Assembly (NCBI GenBank): GCA_028687995.1
Contig: JAQTZA010000001.1
Coordinates: 434,001 to 498,000, forward strand
Source of the DNA: Bacteroidales bacterium
Lineage (GTDB): Bacteria > Bacteroidota > Bacteroidia > Bacteroidales > UBA7332
DNA length: 64,000 nt
Direction of reading: 5' to 3'
The notes under the pieces: model-generated
The model's database searches: none
Told to the model about the DNA's origin: nothing
What the model saw: the letters and a program-made list of their open reading frames with translations, nothing else
Made by a program: the position numbers and the translations under genes
Shown: in pieces, positions 32,431-42,920 of the stretch
Layout of the letters: the number at the start of each line of letters is the position of its first letter
How positions within the stretch are numbered: position 1 is the first letter of the stretch

Positions 32431-32458
32431 AGCTCTTCAGAAATGAGGAGCTTTCTTT
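32431..32458 (+). terminator. Terminator after the lipoprotein gene
   Basis: AGCTCTTCA and TGAGGAGCT pair around GAAA and are followed by a T-rich run. The first 15 bases match the terminator behind the tRNA-Asp gene (3079). Confidence 0.8.
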
Positions 32459-32484
32459 GTATTTGCGCTAAAATATTATCTTTG
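32456..32484 (+). promoter_or_regulatory. Promoter of the ArsC/Spx-like gene
   Basis: TTTG (32456-32459) and TATCTTTG (32477-32484) are separated by 17 bp. The start codon lies at 32512. The -33 box lies within the T run of the preceding terminator. Confidence 0.65.
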
Positions 32485-32511
32485 TAGCCATTCATCCCTA
32501 AAACTACAGAA

Positions 32512-32871
32512 ATGAAACCACTATTCGTACAATATCCCAAATGCGGTACTTGCCAAAAAGCTGCCAAATGGCTCAAATCCAACAATATTGACACAGAAAT
32601 ACGCGACATCACAATCGAAAATCCTACCCGTGAAGAACTCAAGTTATGGATTGCTCAAAGTGGACTTCCTATTCAGAAGTTTTTCAATACCAGCGGATTA
32701 GTTTACAAAGATCTGAATCTGAAAGACAAAGTAAAAACAGCCTCAACGGATGAACTATTAGACCTTTTGGCATCGAATGGTAAATTAGTAAAACGACCAG
32801 TTTTCGTAAAAGGCGATGAGGTACTCGTCGGATTCAAAGAAGAGGAATGGAACAATCTTTTTGTTAAATAG
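32512..32871 (+). CDS. ArsC/Spx-family thioredoxin-fold protein
   Basis: The 119-residue protein has a thioredoxin-like fold with a CGTC motif at residues 11-14 (YPKCGTCQKAAKWLKSNN), the family turn RDITIENPTREELKLWI and the C-terminal KRPVFVKGDEVLVGFKEEEW. The length and KRPxF motif match the ArsC/Spx/YffB group. In Bacteroidota such proteins are usually annotated as arsenate reductase-like; activity cannot be read, and an Spx-like regulatory role is possible. It is a single gene with its own promoter, 15 bases before the acyltransferase gene. Confidence 0.85.
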   Translation: MKPLFVQYPKCGTCQKAAKWLKSNNIDTEIRDITIENPTREELKLWIAQSGLPIQKFFNTSGLVYKDLNLKDKVKTASTDELLDLLASNGKLVKRPVFVKGDEVLVGFKEEEWNNLFVK

Positions 32872-32886
32872 TCAACCCTTGCGAAA

Positions 32887-33945
32887 TTGACACCACAAAA
32901 ACTTAGCACAGCGAAAGGCAAACGGATCGAATCCCTTGATTGGTTGCGGGGCTTAATGGCACTGTCCATTATGATTTACCATCTCTGTTTTTGGTATTTC
33001 TTCAAACCCGACGCTTCATCCTTTATTGGACGGATGGGCATATATGGTGTCTCTATCTTTTTTATTCTTTCGGGATTGAGTATGGCGATTGTCTATCATC
33101 GCTTTATTTGTTCAGTAAAAACTGCTGGATTCTTTTTTGTGCGGCGGATTTTCCGAATTTGGCCGTTACTTAGCATTGCTACTATCGCATCCATTTTATT
33201 AAGCCATCATTCAACACCTTCTCTTCCCAAAATCCTTCTCAATCTGACCGGCTTTTTCGGATTCGTTCCTCCTTACGAATACATTGCAACAGGAGCTTGG
33301 TCTATCGGCAACGAGATGTTTTATTATGCGCTTACTCCGTTGATTATCATACTCTATAACTACAAAAAATGGGCAGGAAATTTGTTTTTATTAGGTAGCT
33401 TTTTAATCACACTCTATTTTGCCTTTGTTTCGTTGAAAGCAGAATCTTCACTTTCGCAGCAGTGGGGAATTTATATTCATCCGCTAAATAATCTATCGCT
33501 TTATACTTTTGGAATTGCCATTTATTATAATTTAAAAGAGGTCGTTTTCAATCAAAAAGCAAATTATATCCTGATTTTAGTATCTGTTCTTGCAATCATT
33601 TTCTATCCAGTACAAGGAGATCAAATAGCAATTGTCACCGATATAAATCGAGTAATCTTTATTCTCATATCATTAGGATTAGTGATTGGATTTTATAAAA
33701 TTTCTAATTCAATTTCACCAACTTTGACCGCTCCTCTCGAAAAGTTAGGCGTTATTACTTACGGAGTTTATATTCTTCATCCTATAGTAAAATCTTTTGT
33801 TAATAAGTTCTATTCCATCATCGGAATAAGCAACAGTTTACTAATTGTCGTCTCCATTATTGTAACTACAATCTTATTTTCGTTGCTGTCTTATAAAATA
33901 TTGGAACTTCCGTTGATGAAATACGGCAAAAAAATCACTTCCTAA
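32887..33945 (+). CDS. Integral membrane acyltransferase (Acyltransferase_3 type)
   Basis: The 352-residue protein has about ten hydrophobic helices and the family start RIESLDWLRGLMALSIMIYHLCFW with the catalytic-site His in IYHLCFW (near residue 38) and the RxxRIWPLL helix. Such proteins acylate sugars of lipopolysaccharide, exopolysaccharide or peptidoglycan in the inner membrane. The start codon is TTG at 32887, the only plausible start before the conserved RIESLDWLRG. The acceptor substrate is unknown. Confidence 0.85.
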   Translation: MTPQKLSTAKGKRIESLDWLRGLMALSIMIYHLCFWYFFKPDASSFIGRMGIYGVSIFFILSGLSMAIVYHRFICSVKTAGFFFVRRIFRIWPLLSIATIASILLSHHSTPSLPKILLNLTGFFGFVPPYEYIATGAWSIGNEMFYYALTPLIIILYNYKKWAGNLFLLGSFLITLYFAFVSLKAESSLSQQWGIYIHPLNNLSLYTFGIAIYYNLKEVVFNQKANYILILVSVLAIIFYPVQGDQIAIVTDINRVIFILISLGLVIGFYKISNSISPTLTAPLEKLGVITYGVYILHPIVKSFVNKFYSIIGISNSLLIVVSIIVTTILFSLLSYKILELPLMKYGKKITS

Positions 33946-34009
33946 TTTACGGTTTTATTGTTTTTTTCTACCTTGAACATTTACTGCCTATTTACTCACC
34001 TTTTTTTCC

Positions 34010-34017
34010 TATTTTTG
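34010..34017 (+). promoter_or_regulatory. Probable -7 box of the ispD-recG operon
   Basis: TATTTTTG, 19 bases before ATG 34036. No clear -33 element is visible at the expected distance. Confidence 0.4.
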
Positions 34018-34035
34018 CAATAGAGAAAAGGAGTT

Positions 34036-34716
34036 ATGCAAAAAATAATCATTATCGTAGCAGGTGGCAAAGGAATGCGTATGGGTAACGACCTGCCGAA
34101 ACAATTTCTTCCGATTGGCGGAAAACCTGTACTGATGCACACATTGGAGAAATTTCATTCTGCAGATGCTGAAATGAAGCTCATACTTGTATTACCCGAA
34201 GCTCAACAGGATTATTGGCGGGAACTTTGCACAAAATACAACTTCTCACTGCCGCACACGATTGCCAATGGTGGAGAAACCCGCTTTCATTCAGTCAAAA
34301 ATGGACTCGAGAAAGCCACAAAAGAGATTTCCGATAAAGCAATTATTGGTGTACACGATGGCGTGCGTCCATTTGTATCGACTGATGTCATTCGTAATTG
34401 TTACAAATTGACTCAGAAAAACAAAGCCGTAATTCCAGTCATTGAAGTACACGAAACTATTCGGAAAATCGAAAACAGCAACAGCAAAACGGTCGATAGA
34501 TCTTCCTACAGACTGGTGCAAACTCCACAGGTTTTTCAATCAGATATTTTGATAAATGCTTACCAGCAAAACTACGCCAGTGGATTTACTGACGATGCAT
34601 CCGTAGTAGAGGCTGCCGGAATTACAGTTACTTTAACTGAAGGAAATCGCGAAAATATCAAAATCACCACGCCATTCGACATCATAGTTGCTGAAGCCAT
34701 TCTTGCCGTAAAATGA
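34036..34716 (+). CDS. ispD: IspD, 2-C-methyl-D-erythritol 4-phosphate cytidylyltransferase
   Basis: The 226-residue protein has the nucleotidyltransferase signature [17 protein letters not shown] (about 9-26), [10 protein letters not shown] (about 106-115) and the C-terminal [11 protein letters not shown] and [10 protein letters not shown]. It transfers CMP to MEP in the non-mevalonate isoprenoid pathway in the cytoplasm. All signature residues are present. Its stop overlaps the recG start (ATGA). Confidence 0.95.
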   Translation: MQKIIIIVAGGKGMRMGNDLPKQFLPIGGKPVLMHTLEKFHSADAEMKLILVLPEAQQDYWRELCTKYNFSLPHTIANGGETRFHSVKNGLEKATKEISDKAIIGVHDGVRPFVSTDVIRNCYKLTQKNKAVIPVIEVHETIRKIENSNSKTVDRSSYRLVQTPQVFQSDILINAYQQNYASGFTDDASVVEAAGITVTLTEGNRENIKITTPFDIIVAEAILAVK

Positions 34717-36809
34717 ATTTAGCGCTGCAAAATATCAAATATCTACCGGGAGTCGGCGAAAAGAAAGGCGAAATACTCAAACAAGAGTTAGAAATCCAAT
34801 CTTTTGAAGATTTGTTGGGCTATTATCCCTACAAATACATCGACAGAAGCGTCATGCACCGCGTGCGCGACATCAAAGAAGATATGCTCTACGTGCAACT
34901 GAAAGGAAAAATTCTCTCTTTCGAAAGCATGGGAGAAGGTATGAGTAAACGCTTAATTGCAAAGTTCAGCGATGGAACCGGTGTGATTGAATTAGTCTGG
35001 TTCAAAGGAATAAAATTCATTCTCAGCAAATACAAAGTCAACACAGAATATGTAGTTTTTGGGAAACCAAACGCATTCAACCACAAAATCAACTTGCCTC
35101 ATCCCGATCTTGATAATATCGATGAAGATCTAGAAAAACAAGCCGGAGCACTTCAAGGATTCTACAATACGACAGAGAAAATGAAGAACCATTTTCTGAA
35201 TTCGAAAATGATTCAGAAATTGATGTACAACCTGTTCTCTATTCTGAAAGAACCGCTGAAAGAGAATCTCAATGCCAATACAATTGCAAGAGCCAAAGTG
35301 ATTTCACATCACGAAGCCATTTGTAATATTCATTTTCCCCAATCACAGGATCTACTTCGTAAAGCAGAATATCGGTTGAAATTTGAAGAGCTTTTCTTCA
35401 TTCAACTCAATATTCTTCGATATGCTAGGCTGACAAATCGTAAATCAAGTGGTTTTGTATTGCCTACTATTGGTCATTTTTTCAACACGTTTTACGAAAA
35501 GAATCTACCGTTTGAGCTCACCAATGCACAGAAAAGAGTTCTCCGCGAAATCAGAGAAGATGTGCGAAGCAGCCGGCAAATGAATCGTTTGCTTCAAGGC
35601 GATGTGGGTAGCGGTAAAACGATGGTTGCACTCATGAGTATGCTGATAGCAATTGATAATGGCTTTCAGACTTGCATGATGGCACCGACCGAGATTTTGG
35701 CGACACAACATTTCATCTCCATCACCGAACTGACTGTCGGAATGGGATTGAATATAGTCCTTCTCACCGGATCAAGCAAAAAAGGCCATCGAGCGGAAGT
35801 TCATCAACAACTCATTACAGGTCAAATACACATTATCATTGGTACTCATGCACTGCTAGAGGAGATTGTGCAATTCGACAATTTGGGAATGGCTATTATC
35901 GACGAACAGCACCGCTTTGGCGTAGCACAACGAGCCAGATTGTGGAGTAAAAACAAAAAACCACCTCACGTATTGGTGATGACCGCCACTCCCATTCCTC
36001 GCACATTGGCAATGACGCTCTATGGAGATTTGGATGTTTCAGTGATTGACGAACTTCCTCCGGGTAGAAAGCCAATACAAACCATTCATCAATACGACAA
36101 CCGAAGAGGTTCGCTGAATGCATCCATTCGTCAGCAATTGCAATTAGGAAGACAAGTATATATTGTTTATCCGTTGATTCAAGAGAGCGAGAAATCAGAT
36201 TATAAAAATCTGGAAGAGGGCTTTATTCACATTTCGGAAACATTTCCAGAATATAAAGTATGCATGGTGCATGGCAAAATGAAACCGGCAGAGAAAGAAG
36301 CCGCTATGCTACAATTCGTTTCGGGGAAAGCCAATATAATGGTGGCAACTACTGTAATAGAGGTGGGTGTCAATGTTCCAAATGCGTCGGTTATGGTGAT
36401 TGAAAGTGCTGAACGATTTGGACTTTCGCAGCTACATCAGCTGCGAGGTCGTGTAGGCAGAGGTGCTGATCAATCGTTTTGCGTACTTGTCACTTCTCAC
36501 AAATTGGGTGAAATGACTCGCAAACGGATGGAAATTATGGTGAATAGCACCGATGGTTTTGTGATTGCTGAGGCAGACTTGAAACTTCGTGGCCCTGGAG
36601 ATTTGGATGGAACACAGCAAAGTGGCGATCCATTCAAGCTAAAAATCGCCAGTTTAGTGTACGATGGACAAGTTCTGCAGCTAGCTCGCGACATCGCTTC
36701 AGAGATATTAGAAGTAGATCCGGAGTTGAGAAATCAAGAAAATTTGGTTCTAAAAAGCGAATTAGAGAAAGTTTTCAGGAAAGATGTGAATTGGAGTCAA
36801 ATTAGTTAA
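34713..36809 (+). CDS. recG: RecG, ATP-dependent DNA helicase
   Basis: The 698-residue protein has an N-terminal wedge/OB domain (about 50-150: [22 protein letters not shown]), helicase motif I GDVGSGKT (about 297-304), DEQH-type box IDEQHRFG (about 396-403), motif [24 protein letters not shown], and the C-terminal helicase half ([20 protein letters not shown]). It reverses stalled replication forks and processes Holliday junctions. The length is the usual for the family (about 690-700). Confidence 0.95.
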   Translation: MNLALQNIKYLPGVGEKKGEILKQELEIQSFEDLLGYYPYKYIDRSVMHRVRDIKEDMLYVQLKGKILSFESMGEGMSKRLIAKFSDGTGVIELVWFKGIKFILSKYKVNTEYVVFGKPNAFNHKINLPHPDLDNIDEDLEKQAGALQGFYNTTEKMKNHFLNSKMIQKLMYNLFSILKEPLKENLNANTIARAKVISHHEAICNIHFPQSQDLLRKAEYRLKFEELFFIQLNILRYARLTNRKSSGFVLPTIGHFFNTFYEKNLPFELTNAQKRVLREIREDVRSSRQMNRLLQGDVGSGKTMVALMSMLIAIDNGFQTCMMAPTEILATQHFISITELTVGMGLNIVLLTGSSKKGHRAEVHQQLITGQIHIIIGTHALLEEIVQFDNLGMAIIDEQHRFGVAQRARLWSKNKKPPHVLVMTATPIPRTLAMTLYGDLDVSVIDELPPGRKPIQTIHQYDNRRGSLNASIRQQLQLGRQVYIVYPLIQESEKSDYKNLEEGFIHISETFPEYKVCMVHGKMKPAEKEAAMLQFVSGKANIMVATTVIEVGVNVPNASVMVIESAERFGLSQLHQLRGRVGRGADQSFCVLVTSHKLGEMTRKRMEIMVNSTDGFVIAEADLKLRGPGDLDGTQQSGDPFKLKIASLVYDGQVLQLARDIASEILEVDPELRNQENLVLKSELEKVFRKDVNWSQIS

Positions 36810-36861
36810 ATCGAAATGTTAAAACTTCGCTATCGATGTTAATATCCTACGGAAAAAACTT

Positions 36862-36906
36862 AAAAGGTCGTCAAAATGTTGTACAACATGTTTTGACGAC
36901 CTTTTT
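36862..36906. terminator. Strong palindromic terminator after recG
   Basis: AAAGGTCGTCAAAA and TTTTGACGACCTTT form a long stem with an inner palindrome TGTTGTACAACA, flanked by A and T runs on both sides, so it can work in either direction. Confidence 0.85.
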
Positions 36907-36923
36907 CTTTAGCCTCAAAAAGC

Positions 36924-36931
36924 TATCTTTG
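36924..36931 (+). promoter_or_regulatory. Probable -7 box of ndk
   Basis: TATCTTTG, 30 bases before the ndk ATG. No clear -33 box is seen. Confidence 0.45.
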
Positions 36932-36961
36932 TTCACGAACGAAAAAAATTAGTTTTCAATT

Positions 36962-37423
36962 ATGGAAAAAACATTACTACTTATCAAACCAAGTGCGATG
37001 CAAAGAGGACTTATCGGAGAGGTGATTTCACGCCTTGAAAAGAAGGGTCTTCGAATGGCTGGCATGAAAATGATGATGATGAGTGAAGATTTGATTAAAG
37101 AGCATTACGCTCATTTGTTAGACAAACCATTTTTCCCTAAAATCAAAAATAGCATGACTGCTACACCGTTGATTGCATGTTGCATCGAAGGCGTTGGAGT
37201 GGTTGATGTTGTTAGAAAACTGACTGGTGCAACGAACGGAAGAGAAGCATTACCTGGAACTATCCGTGGTGATTTATCTTCTAGCATTTCAGAAAACATC
37301 GTTCATACATCCGATTCGTTGGAGAATGCAATCATCGAGGTAAATCGTTTCTTCAAAGCTGAAGAAATTTTCGAATATCGTCAAGTGGCGCATAGTTTCA
37401 TTTACGCTGGCGACGAAGTATAA
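36962..37423 (+). CDS. ndk: Nucleoside diphosphate kinase
   Basis: The 153-residue protein begins MEKTLLLIKPSAMQRGLIGEV and carries the active-site His in NIVHTSDSLENA (near residue 118), with GTIRGDLS ahead of it. It transfers phosphate between NTPs and NDPs. The length fits the family. An M23 peptidase gene follows 17 bases later. Confidence 0.95.
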   Translation: MEKTLLLIKPSAMQRGLIGEVISRLEKKGLRMAGMKMMMMSEDLIKEHYAHLLDKPFFPKIKNSMTATPLIACCIEGVGVVDVVRKLTGATNGREALPGTIRGDLSSSISENIVHTSDSLENAIIEVNRFFKAEEIFEYRQVAHSFIYAGDEV

Positions 37424-37440
37424 ATTATTAAACAACAAAT

Positions 37441-38379
37441 ATGAGTAAGGCATTTCTATATTTTCTTATTATTTTCGGCACAATATTTATGTCGGAGAAT
37501 GCTGACGCACGTACAAAGCGTCACCATTCAAGAAAATCGGTTGCGCGTGTAGCGAAACCGATCGTTCGAACGACAGATGACTTGTTAGCTGATCAGGTAA
37601 GAATAAATAGAGAGAAGCTTCGTCTAGACTCCGTTGCTTCATTGAAGGATAATAGCTACGAAGAGGATGATTTATATCCTGCATTAGACCTATACGATAA
37701 TAATTGGAACACATCTGTGGTGCATCCATTGAAAGGAAAACAAATGTATCGTCCAGATTCATTGGTTATCGATGTTTCAGGTTTTTACATGCCAACTATG
37801 GGCGATGTCACTTCAGAATATGGTTATAGAAAACGATTCCATAGAAACCATTACGGTACCGATTTAAAAATCCAAATTGGAGATCCTATCCACGCAGCTT
37901 TCGATGGAAGAGTTAGAGTAGTGGCAAGACAACGAGGATACGGAAATGTTATTGTCATTAGACACAACAATGGATTGGAAACCGTTTACGGTCACCTATC
38001 TAAACATCTAGTTATTGTTGATCAATATGTAAAAGCAGGCGACATTATTGCTCTAGGTGGAAACACAGGTCGTTCGACAGGACCACACCTTCACTTCGAA
38101 ACCCGCTTCTTAGGAACACCAATTAACCCAGAAGAAATTTTTGACTTCACCAACAAAGTAACACACATGGATAGTTATGTGTATTATGAAAACGCAAACA
38201 AACACAAATCGAACAAAGCTTTGGAAAGTGTAGTGGGTATTGCTTATCATAAAGTAAAAAGTGGAGATACGCTATTCTCAATTGCTGAGAAATACGGAAC
38301 AAAAATCAGTGTTTTGAAGAAAATCAACAAGTTGAGAAAATCTAAACTCCAAGTAGGACAAGTCATTAGAACAGCGTAA
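37441..38379 (+). CDS. M23-family (LytM-type) cell-wall protein with C-terminal LysM
   Basis: The 312-residue exported protein has a signal peptide (about 1-23), a basic linker, an M23 domain (about 118-235) and a LysM domain (about 265-310). Zinc ligands are visible in HYGTDLK (His 136, Asp 140 approximately) and GPHLHFE (His near 219-221), so it is likely active. The LysM part reads YHKVKSGDTLFSIAEKYGTKI. It cleaves peptidoglycan cross-bridges or takes part in cell division. It follows ndk by 17 bases and is closed by a strong terminator. Confidence 0.93.
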   Translation: MSKAFLYFLIIFGTIFMSENADARTKRHHSRKSVARVAKPIVRTTDDLLADQVRINREKLRLDSVASLKDNSYEEDDLYPALDLYDNNWNTSVVHPLKGKQMYRPDSLVIDVSGFYMPTMGDVTSEYGYRKRFHRNHYGTDLKIQIGDPIHAAFDGRVRVVARQRGYGNVIVIRHNNGLETVYGHLSKHLVIVDQYVKAGDIIALGGNTGRSTGPHLHFETRFLGTPINPEEIFDFTNKVTHMDSYVYYENANKHKSNKALESVVGIAYHKVKSGDTLFSIAEKYGTKISVLKKINKLRKSKLQVGQVIRTA

Positions 38380-38430
38380 AGCAACAGTATAATTAAAACA
38401 GCAACAAAAAACAACAACAATCCTAACTAA

Positions 38431-38467
38431 AAGAGGCATTCAAATCAATGAATGCCTCTTTCTTTTG
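38431..38467. terminator. Bidirectional terminator between converging genes
   Basis: AAGAGGCATTCA and TGAATGCCTCTT form a 12-bp stem around AATCAA-type loop sequence, with a T-rich end on the plus strand and A-rich sequence on the other. It serves the M23 gene and possibly the converging gene at 38482. Confidence 0.85.
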
Positions 38468-38481
38468 CTATCTTTTGGACT

Positions 38482-38937
38482 TTATTCATTCAACAAATGA
38501 TCTAAAAAATCATCCAATTCTTTATCCATATTTTTAAAAAGTGAATCTTCAATAACGACCTCACCTGCTTCTAATAAGTAAACCTCGGCATATTGATCAA
38601 AATTATCATCGACTAATAACAACGAGAATGGTTTCAACAAATCAAAATCAAGTAGTCTATCAAAAAAATCAGGCTCAGACGAAACTTCTCTAACTAGCTC
38701 TTCTAACTGTTCAGATAGTTTTTCTTCCGAGACATCTTCATCTTCACTAATATTAAATTGGATTTGTGATTGCAAATCCTCATCATCATCGTAGATAGAT
38801 AACTGCTGTGTTGAAGAGTTGAATTGAACATACAAATCGGTTAATGTTGCAAGTTTGTCACTTGTCTTACAATTTTCCAATGCTTCAATCAAAGCTTTTG
38901 CCAAATTGGTTTTTGCTAATTCATACATTTGAGTCAT
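38482..38937 (-). CDS. Acidic conserved hypothetical protein
   Basis: The 151-residue protein has no signal peptide and is strongly acidic, with many Asp, Glu and Leu residues in helix-forming runs (LYVQFNSSTQQLSIYDDDEDLQSQIQF, EEKLSEQLEELVREV, DDFLDHLLNE). Start could also be the second ATG (38928). It looks like a soluble cytoplasmic protein of unknown function. TATCTTTG on the minus strand (38994-38987) supplies a promoter. It is followed by the DUF6340 gene region on the same strand, but with separate promoters. Confidence 0.65.
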   Translation of the reverse strand: MTQMYELAKTNLAKALIEALENCKTSDKLATLTDLYVQFNSSTQQLSIYDDDEDLQSQIQFNISEDEDVSEEKLSEQLEELVREVSSEPDFFDRLLDFDLLKPFSLLLVDDNFDQYAEVYLLEAGEVVIEDSLFKNMDKELDDFLDHLLNE

Positions 38938-38986
38938 ACTTCATCCATTAAATTATCATTCTTACTCCTATTTCTGCGAAGATGCA

Positions 38987-38994
38987 CAAAGATA
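38987..38994 (-). promoter_or_regulatory. -7 box of the acidic hypothetical gene
   Basis: TATCTTTG on the minus strand, about 50 bases before the ATG at 38937. Confidence 0.45.
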
Positions 38995-39019
38995 GCAAAA
39001 TCAACGGTCATAGCTACGA

Positions 39020-40063
39020 TTAATTTTTATCTTGTTGGGCTAAGCGTGTTACTTGAATATTTCTAACATTCAAATCCTTAATATACAAGTCAATTTTAGA
39101 TATTTCGCTCCTCAAATTCATTGAGTTTGAATTCTGAAAAATCGATTTTGATTGTTCTGCCCAACTAATAGCTGCATCAAATTGATCCATTATTTCGGAG
39201 TAAAGTGCAAGATTGGCAGCGCAATACGCCTTAATACGTTTGCTTTTAGATTGATTAAACTCATACTCCCAAATATAGGAAGCCTCTTGCCATCTGTTTT
39301 GTTTGGCATATTTCAAAGCATCAAGCATATTGCTTGTTTGCGTAAAATACAAATTACGTTGCACAAATTCCTGATTCGGAAAAATTCGTCTATATAGCTT
39401 ATCAGCACTATATGTCATCATATCATTCAGACACGAAATTGGAGATGGAAATCTCGAGAATGCTAATTCAGATGACATATCAAAATTCTCCCAATAAAGC
39501 GAATCTTGCTGATTAAGTGTGGCAATCTTTGTATTCGTTTTTAGATTATAAACCGTTGCTTGAGGAAAATTTCGACCATCCAACGTCACGCGGTAAAGAT
39601 TCTCGTTGGCAACATAACTCATTTTTAAAACACTATTAATCTGTATTCTATCAATTGAGATTAGCATCTCAGCACCAGTTGAATCGGCAATCGCCTGAAT
39701 CTGGCTCGAAGAGAGTGAGCTTTCATCAGTGAATGATTTTTTATTATTCATTCGCTTCAAACTCGCCTTTAGAGAATGAGTTCCATTAATTTTATTGGCT
39801 AATTCATCTACAAATGACTCATTCAATTTAAGGGCATCATACGAAGGACTCTCTTGCCGAACTTTAAAAGTGAACATAGAATGCCCAAAATTAGCTGGTT
39901 GCGGCACGGTGTTATCGACAATTACAATTTTGGAAATATTATCAGGAAGTTCAATTTCAGCAGGTCGTTTGACTTCCAGAGTAATGACAGACGTGGTTTC
40001 ACAAGATATAAGGAAACCGACTAAGAGGGTGGTATATAAGGCTCTAAGGTTCATTATTTTCAC
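39020..40063 (-). CDS. DUF6340-family lipoprotein
   Basis: The 347-residue protein has a lipoprotein signal (lipobox LISC, about residues 18-21), an N-terminal domain with PAEIELPDNISKIVIVDNTVPQP and a C-terminal tetratricopeptide-like helical domain (about 245-335: YAKQNRWQEASYIWEYEF, AYCAANLALYSEIMDQFDAAISWAEQS). This matches DUF6340 as I know it from Bacteroidales. It probably sits in the outer membrane facing the periplasm; the function is unknown. Confidence 0.82.
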   Translation of the reverse strand: MKIMNLRALYTTLLVGFLISCETTSVITLEVKRPAEIELPDNISKIVIVDNTVPQPANFGHSMFTFKVRQESPSYDALKLNESFVDELANKINGTHSLKASLKRMNNKKSFTDESSLSSSQIQAIADSTGAEMLISIDRIQINSVLKMSYVANENLYRVTLDGRNFPQATVYNLKTNTKIATLNQQDSLYWENFDMSSELAFSRFPSPISCLNDMMTYSADKLYRRIFPNQEFVQRNLYFTQTSNMLDALKYAKQNRWQEASYIWEYEFNQSKSKRIKAYCAANLALYSEIMDQFDAAISWAEQSKSIFQNSNSMNLRSEISKIDLYIKDLNVRNIQVTRLAQQDKN

Positions 40064-40076
40064 TTATTAACAATTG

Positions 40077-40106
40077 CAAAGATAGGAAAACTAATGAATA
40101 AACAAA
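40077..40106 (-). promoter_or_regulatory. Promoter of the DUF6340 gene
   Basis: On the minus strand TTTG (40106-40103) and TATCTTTG (40084-40077) are separated by 18 bp, a good Bacteroidota promoter just ahead of the ATG at 40063. Confidence 0.6.
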
Positions 40107-40144
40107 ATTTAGCACAAAAGAGTTTAAATCCTTATTTGACGAAA

Positions 40145-40183
40145 CAAAAAAATACCCTGAAAATCGTTGGGATTATCAGGGTA
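40145..40183 (-). terminator. Terminator of valS
   Basis: On the minus strand TACCCTGA and TCAGGGTA form an 8-bp stem followed by a run of T residues, right after the valS stop. Confidence 0.8.
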
Positions 40184-40190
40184 GAATTGT

Positions 40191-42812
40191 CTATTTCTTT
40201 AACGAAGCAATACTCTCTTCTATCGACTTGATCTTGCTTTCGGCATCCGATTGCTTCTTGCGCTCGGCATCCACAACTTCTGGTTTGGCGTTGGCAACAA
40301 ATTTTTCATTGCTCAGTTTTCGTTGTACCGAAACAAGGAACCCTTGTTGATAGATTAATTCTTCATTGAGTTTCTTGAGTTCTTCTTCCACATTCAGCAG
40401 ATTTCCAAGAGGCACAGCATATTCGGATGTTCCAACTAAGAAAGAGACCGCTCCAGTTGATTTTTCGGAAACTACATTTAATCCTGACAAATTACTCAAT
40501 TTGAGAATCAACGGATTGTTGTTTGCATTATGTTCGCCAAGAATTTCAAGCAAAACTGCTTCTTTGTTCGGAATGTTCTTTTGAGCGCGCACGTTTCTCA
40601 CACCGGTGATAATCTCTTTTGCAATTTCTACTTCTTCAATCAAGGAGGCATCAAACGATTTTGCTTCAGGCAACAACTGCGTCATCAAGCTCTCGCCTTC
40701 TGCACGCTCGTAAGTTGCCTGCCAAAGCTCCTCAGTGATGAATGGCATATATGGATGAAGCAATTTGAGCAACGCATCGAAAAAGCCGAGAGTTGCCTCG
40801 TAAGTTGCCTTATCAATAGGTTGCTGATAGGCAGGTTTCACCATTTCGAGGTACCACGACGAAAATTCGTCCCAGAAGAGCTTGTAGATTTCCATCAACG
40901 CTTCCGAGATGCGGTATTTGTCCATCGAATCGTTCACGTCAGCGATGGTGCGGTTCAGCAACGCATCGAACCATTTGATGGCGATGGCAGCAGATTCGGG
41001 TTGAGATAATGTTTCGTCAACCTCCCACCCTTTCACCAAACGGAAGGCGTTCCATATCTTATTATTGAAGTTACGACCTTGCTCGCAAAGTGCTTCATCG
41101 AAATGAATATCGTTTCCTGCAGGAGCAGCAAGCATCATACCCATTCGCACACCATCAGCCCCGAAAGTTTCAATCAGCGCCAATGGTTCGGGTGAATTAC
41201 CCAGCGATTTCGACATTTTCCGACCCAACTTATCGCGCACGATACCTGTCAGATAGACATTTTCGAACGGCATTTCGTTGCGGTATTCGTAACCCGAAAT
41301 AATCATACGAGCCACCCAGAAGAAAAGAATATCGGGACCGGTAACCAAATCGTTGGTTGGGTAATAATATTTAATCTCCTCGTTTTCGGGGTTATTGATT
41401 CCGTCAAAAACCGAAATAGGCCACAACCACGATGAGAACCAAGTGTCGAGGCAATCTTCGTCTTGACGTAAATCTGAAAGTTGCAAATTGGCATCACCCG
41501 ATTTTTGACGAGCGATCTCTAACGCTTGTTCTGGAGTTTCAGCGACTACATAGCCACCTTGTGGCAAGAAGTAAGCCGGAATGCGGTGTCCCCACCAAAG
41601 CTGACGCGAAATACACCAGTCTTTCACATTTTCCATCCAGTGACGGTAGGTGTTTTTGAATTTCGCAGGCACGAGTTTGATGTCGTCGTTCATCACCGAA
41701 TCCAACGCTGGTTTAGCCAATTGTTCCATTTTCAGGAACCATTGCATCGAGAGTTTGGGTTCGATAGGAACATCAGTGCGTTCAGAGAAACCTACTTTGT
41801 TGGTATAAGCCTCCACCTTTTCCATCAAATCGGCTTCCACCAAATCTTTCTCGATCTGTTTGCGAACGTCGAAGCGATCCAGACCAGCATACTGTGCGCC
41901 GTGATCGTTCAACGTGCCGTTGTCATTGAAAATATCGATGGTTTCGAGGTTGTATTTCTCGCCGAGCATGTAGTCATTGACATCGTGTGCCGGTGTCACT
42001 TTCAGACAACCCGTTCCGAATTCTACATCCACATATTCGTCCTGAATAACAGGAATTTCGCGATTCACCAGCGGAACTAGTACTTTCTTACCACGCAGAT
42101 GCGCATTTTTCTCATCGTTCGGATTGATACACATAGCCGTATCACCGAGTATTGTCTCTGGACGAGTAGTTGCCACAACGGCGTAGCCCTCTTCTCCAAC
42201 AATTTTATATCTGAGGTAATAGAGTTTTCCTTGTTGTTCTTTAAAAATAACCTCTTCGTCAGAAAGAGCTGTCAACGCTTTTGGATCCCAATTCACCATG
42301 CGAACGCCGCGGTAAATGAGTCCTTTTTCGAACAAATCAACGAAAACTTTCAATACGCTTTCGGAGCGCACTGCATCCATGGTGAAGCAGGTGCGATCCC
42401 AGTCGCACGACGCACCGAGCTTTTTCAACTGCTCGAGGATGATGCCGCCATGTTTGTCAGTCCATTCCCATGCGTGTTTGAGGAATTCTTCGCGCGAAAG
42501 GTCGGTTTTCTTGATGCCTTCGGCAGCCAGTTTGTTTACCACTTTCGCCTCTGTAGCAATGGAAGCATGGTCGGTACCGGGCACCCAGCAAGCGTTTTTA
42601 CCCAACATACGAGCACGACGCACAAGAATATCCTGAATGGTATTGTTGAGCATGTGACCCATGTGGAGCACTCCCGTCACATTGGGCGGAGGAATGACGA
42701 TACAATAAGGTTCGCGACCGTCGGGTTTGGAGGCAAACAGATTGTTGTCCATCCAATATTTATACCATTTGCTCTCTACTTCAGCGGGATTGTATTTACT
42801 TGCTAATTCCAT
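40191..42812 (-). CDS. valS: Valyl-tRNA synthetase
   Basis: The 873-residue class I synthetase has HIGH-type motif HMGH (about residues 47-50, [16 protein letters not shown]), an editing insertion ([27 protein letters not shown]), and KMSKS in [12 protein letters not shown] (about 531). The C-terminal coiled coil (about 810-873) is the valine enzyme's tRNA-binding arm. The cytosolic enzyme charges tRNA-Val and edits threonine. Length is normal for ValS in Bacteroidota. Confidence 0.97.
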   Translation of the reverse strand: MELASKYNPAEVESKWYKYWMDNNLFASKPDGREPYCIVIPPPNVTGVLHMGHMLNNTIQDILVRRARMLGKNACWVPGTDHASIATEAKVVNKLAAEGIKKTDLSREEFLKHAWEWTDKHGGIILEQLKKLGASCDWDRTCFTMDAVRSESVLKVFVDLFEKGLIYRGVRMVNWDPKALTALSDEEVIFKEQQGKLYYLRYKIVGEEGYAVVATTRPETILGDTAMCINPNDEKNAHLRGKKVLVPLVNREIPVIQDEYVDVEFGTGCLKVTPAHDVNDYMLGEKYNLETIDIFNDNGTLNDHGAQYAGLDRFDVRKQIEKDLVEADLMEKVEAYTNKVGFSERTDVPIEPKLSMQWFLKMEQLAKPALDSVMNDDIKLVPAKFKNTYRHWMENVKDWCISRQLWWGHRIPAYFLPQGGYVVAETPEQALEIARQKSGDANLQLSDLRQDEDCLDTWFSSWLWPISVFDGINNPENEEIKYYYPTNDLVTGPDILFFWVARMIISGYEYRNEMPFENVYLTGIVRDKLGRKMSKSLGNSPEPLALIETFGADGVRMGMMLAAPAGNDIHFDEALCEQGRNFNNKIWNAFRLVKGWEVDETLSQPESAAIAIKWFDALLNRTIADVNDSMDKYRISEALMEIYKLFWDEFSSWYLEMVKPAYQQPIDKATYEATLGFFDALLKLLHPYMPFITEELWQATYERAEGESLMTQLLPEAKSFDASLIEEVEIAKEIITGVRNVRAQKNIPNKEAVLLEILGEHNANNNPLILKLSNLSGLNVVSEKSTGAVSFLVGTSEYAVPLGNLLNVEEELKKLNEELIYQQGFLVSVQRKLSNEKFVANAKPEVVDAERKKQSDAESKIKSIEESIASLKK

Positions 42813-42850
42813 TATATACTGTTGATTTTTTTGATTTCAAAATTGAACGA

Positions 42851-42858
42851 CAAAGGTA
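42851..42858 (-). promoter_or_regulatory. -7 box of valS
   Basis: TACCTTTG on the minus strand, 38 bases before the start codon. No clear -33 element is visible. Confidence 0.45.
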
Positions 42859-42920
42859 CAAAAACAGATTTTGTACGAATCGATAATTATTTAATGATAT
42901 AGATAGTTTTTGAATTTAGA

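Noticed and set aside
40530..42806. Long plus-strand frames inside valS (40530-41009, 41526-42080, 42099-42806)
   Set aside because: They lie antisense to a clear aminoacyl-tRNA synthetase and have shadow-like composition.
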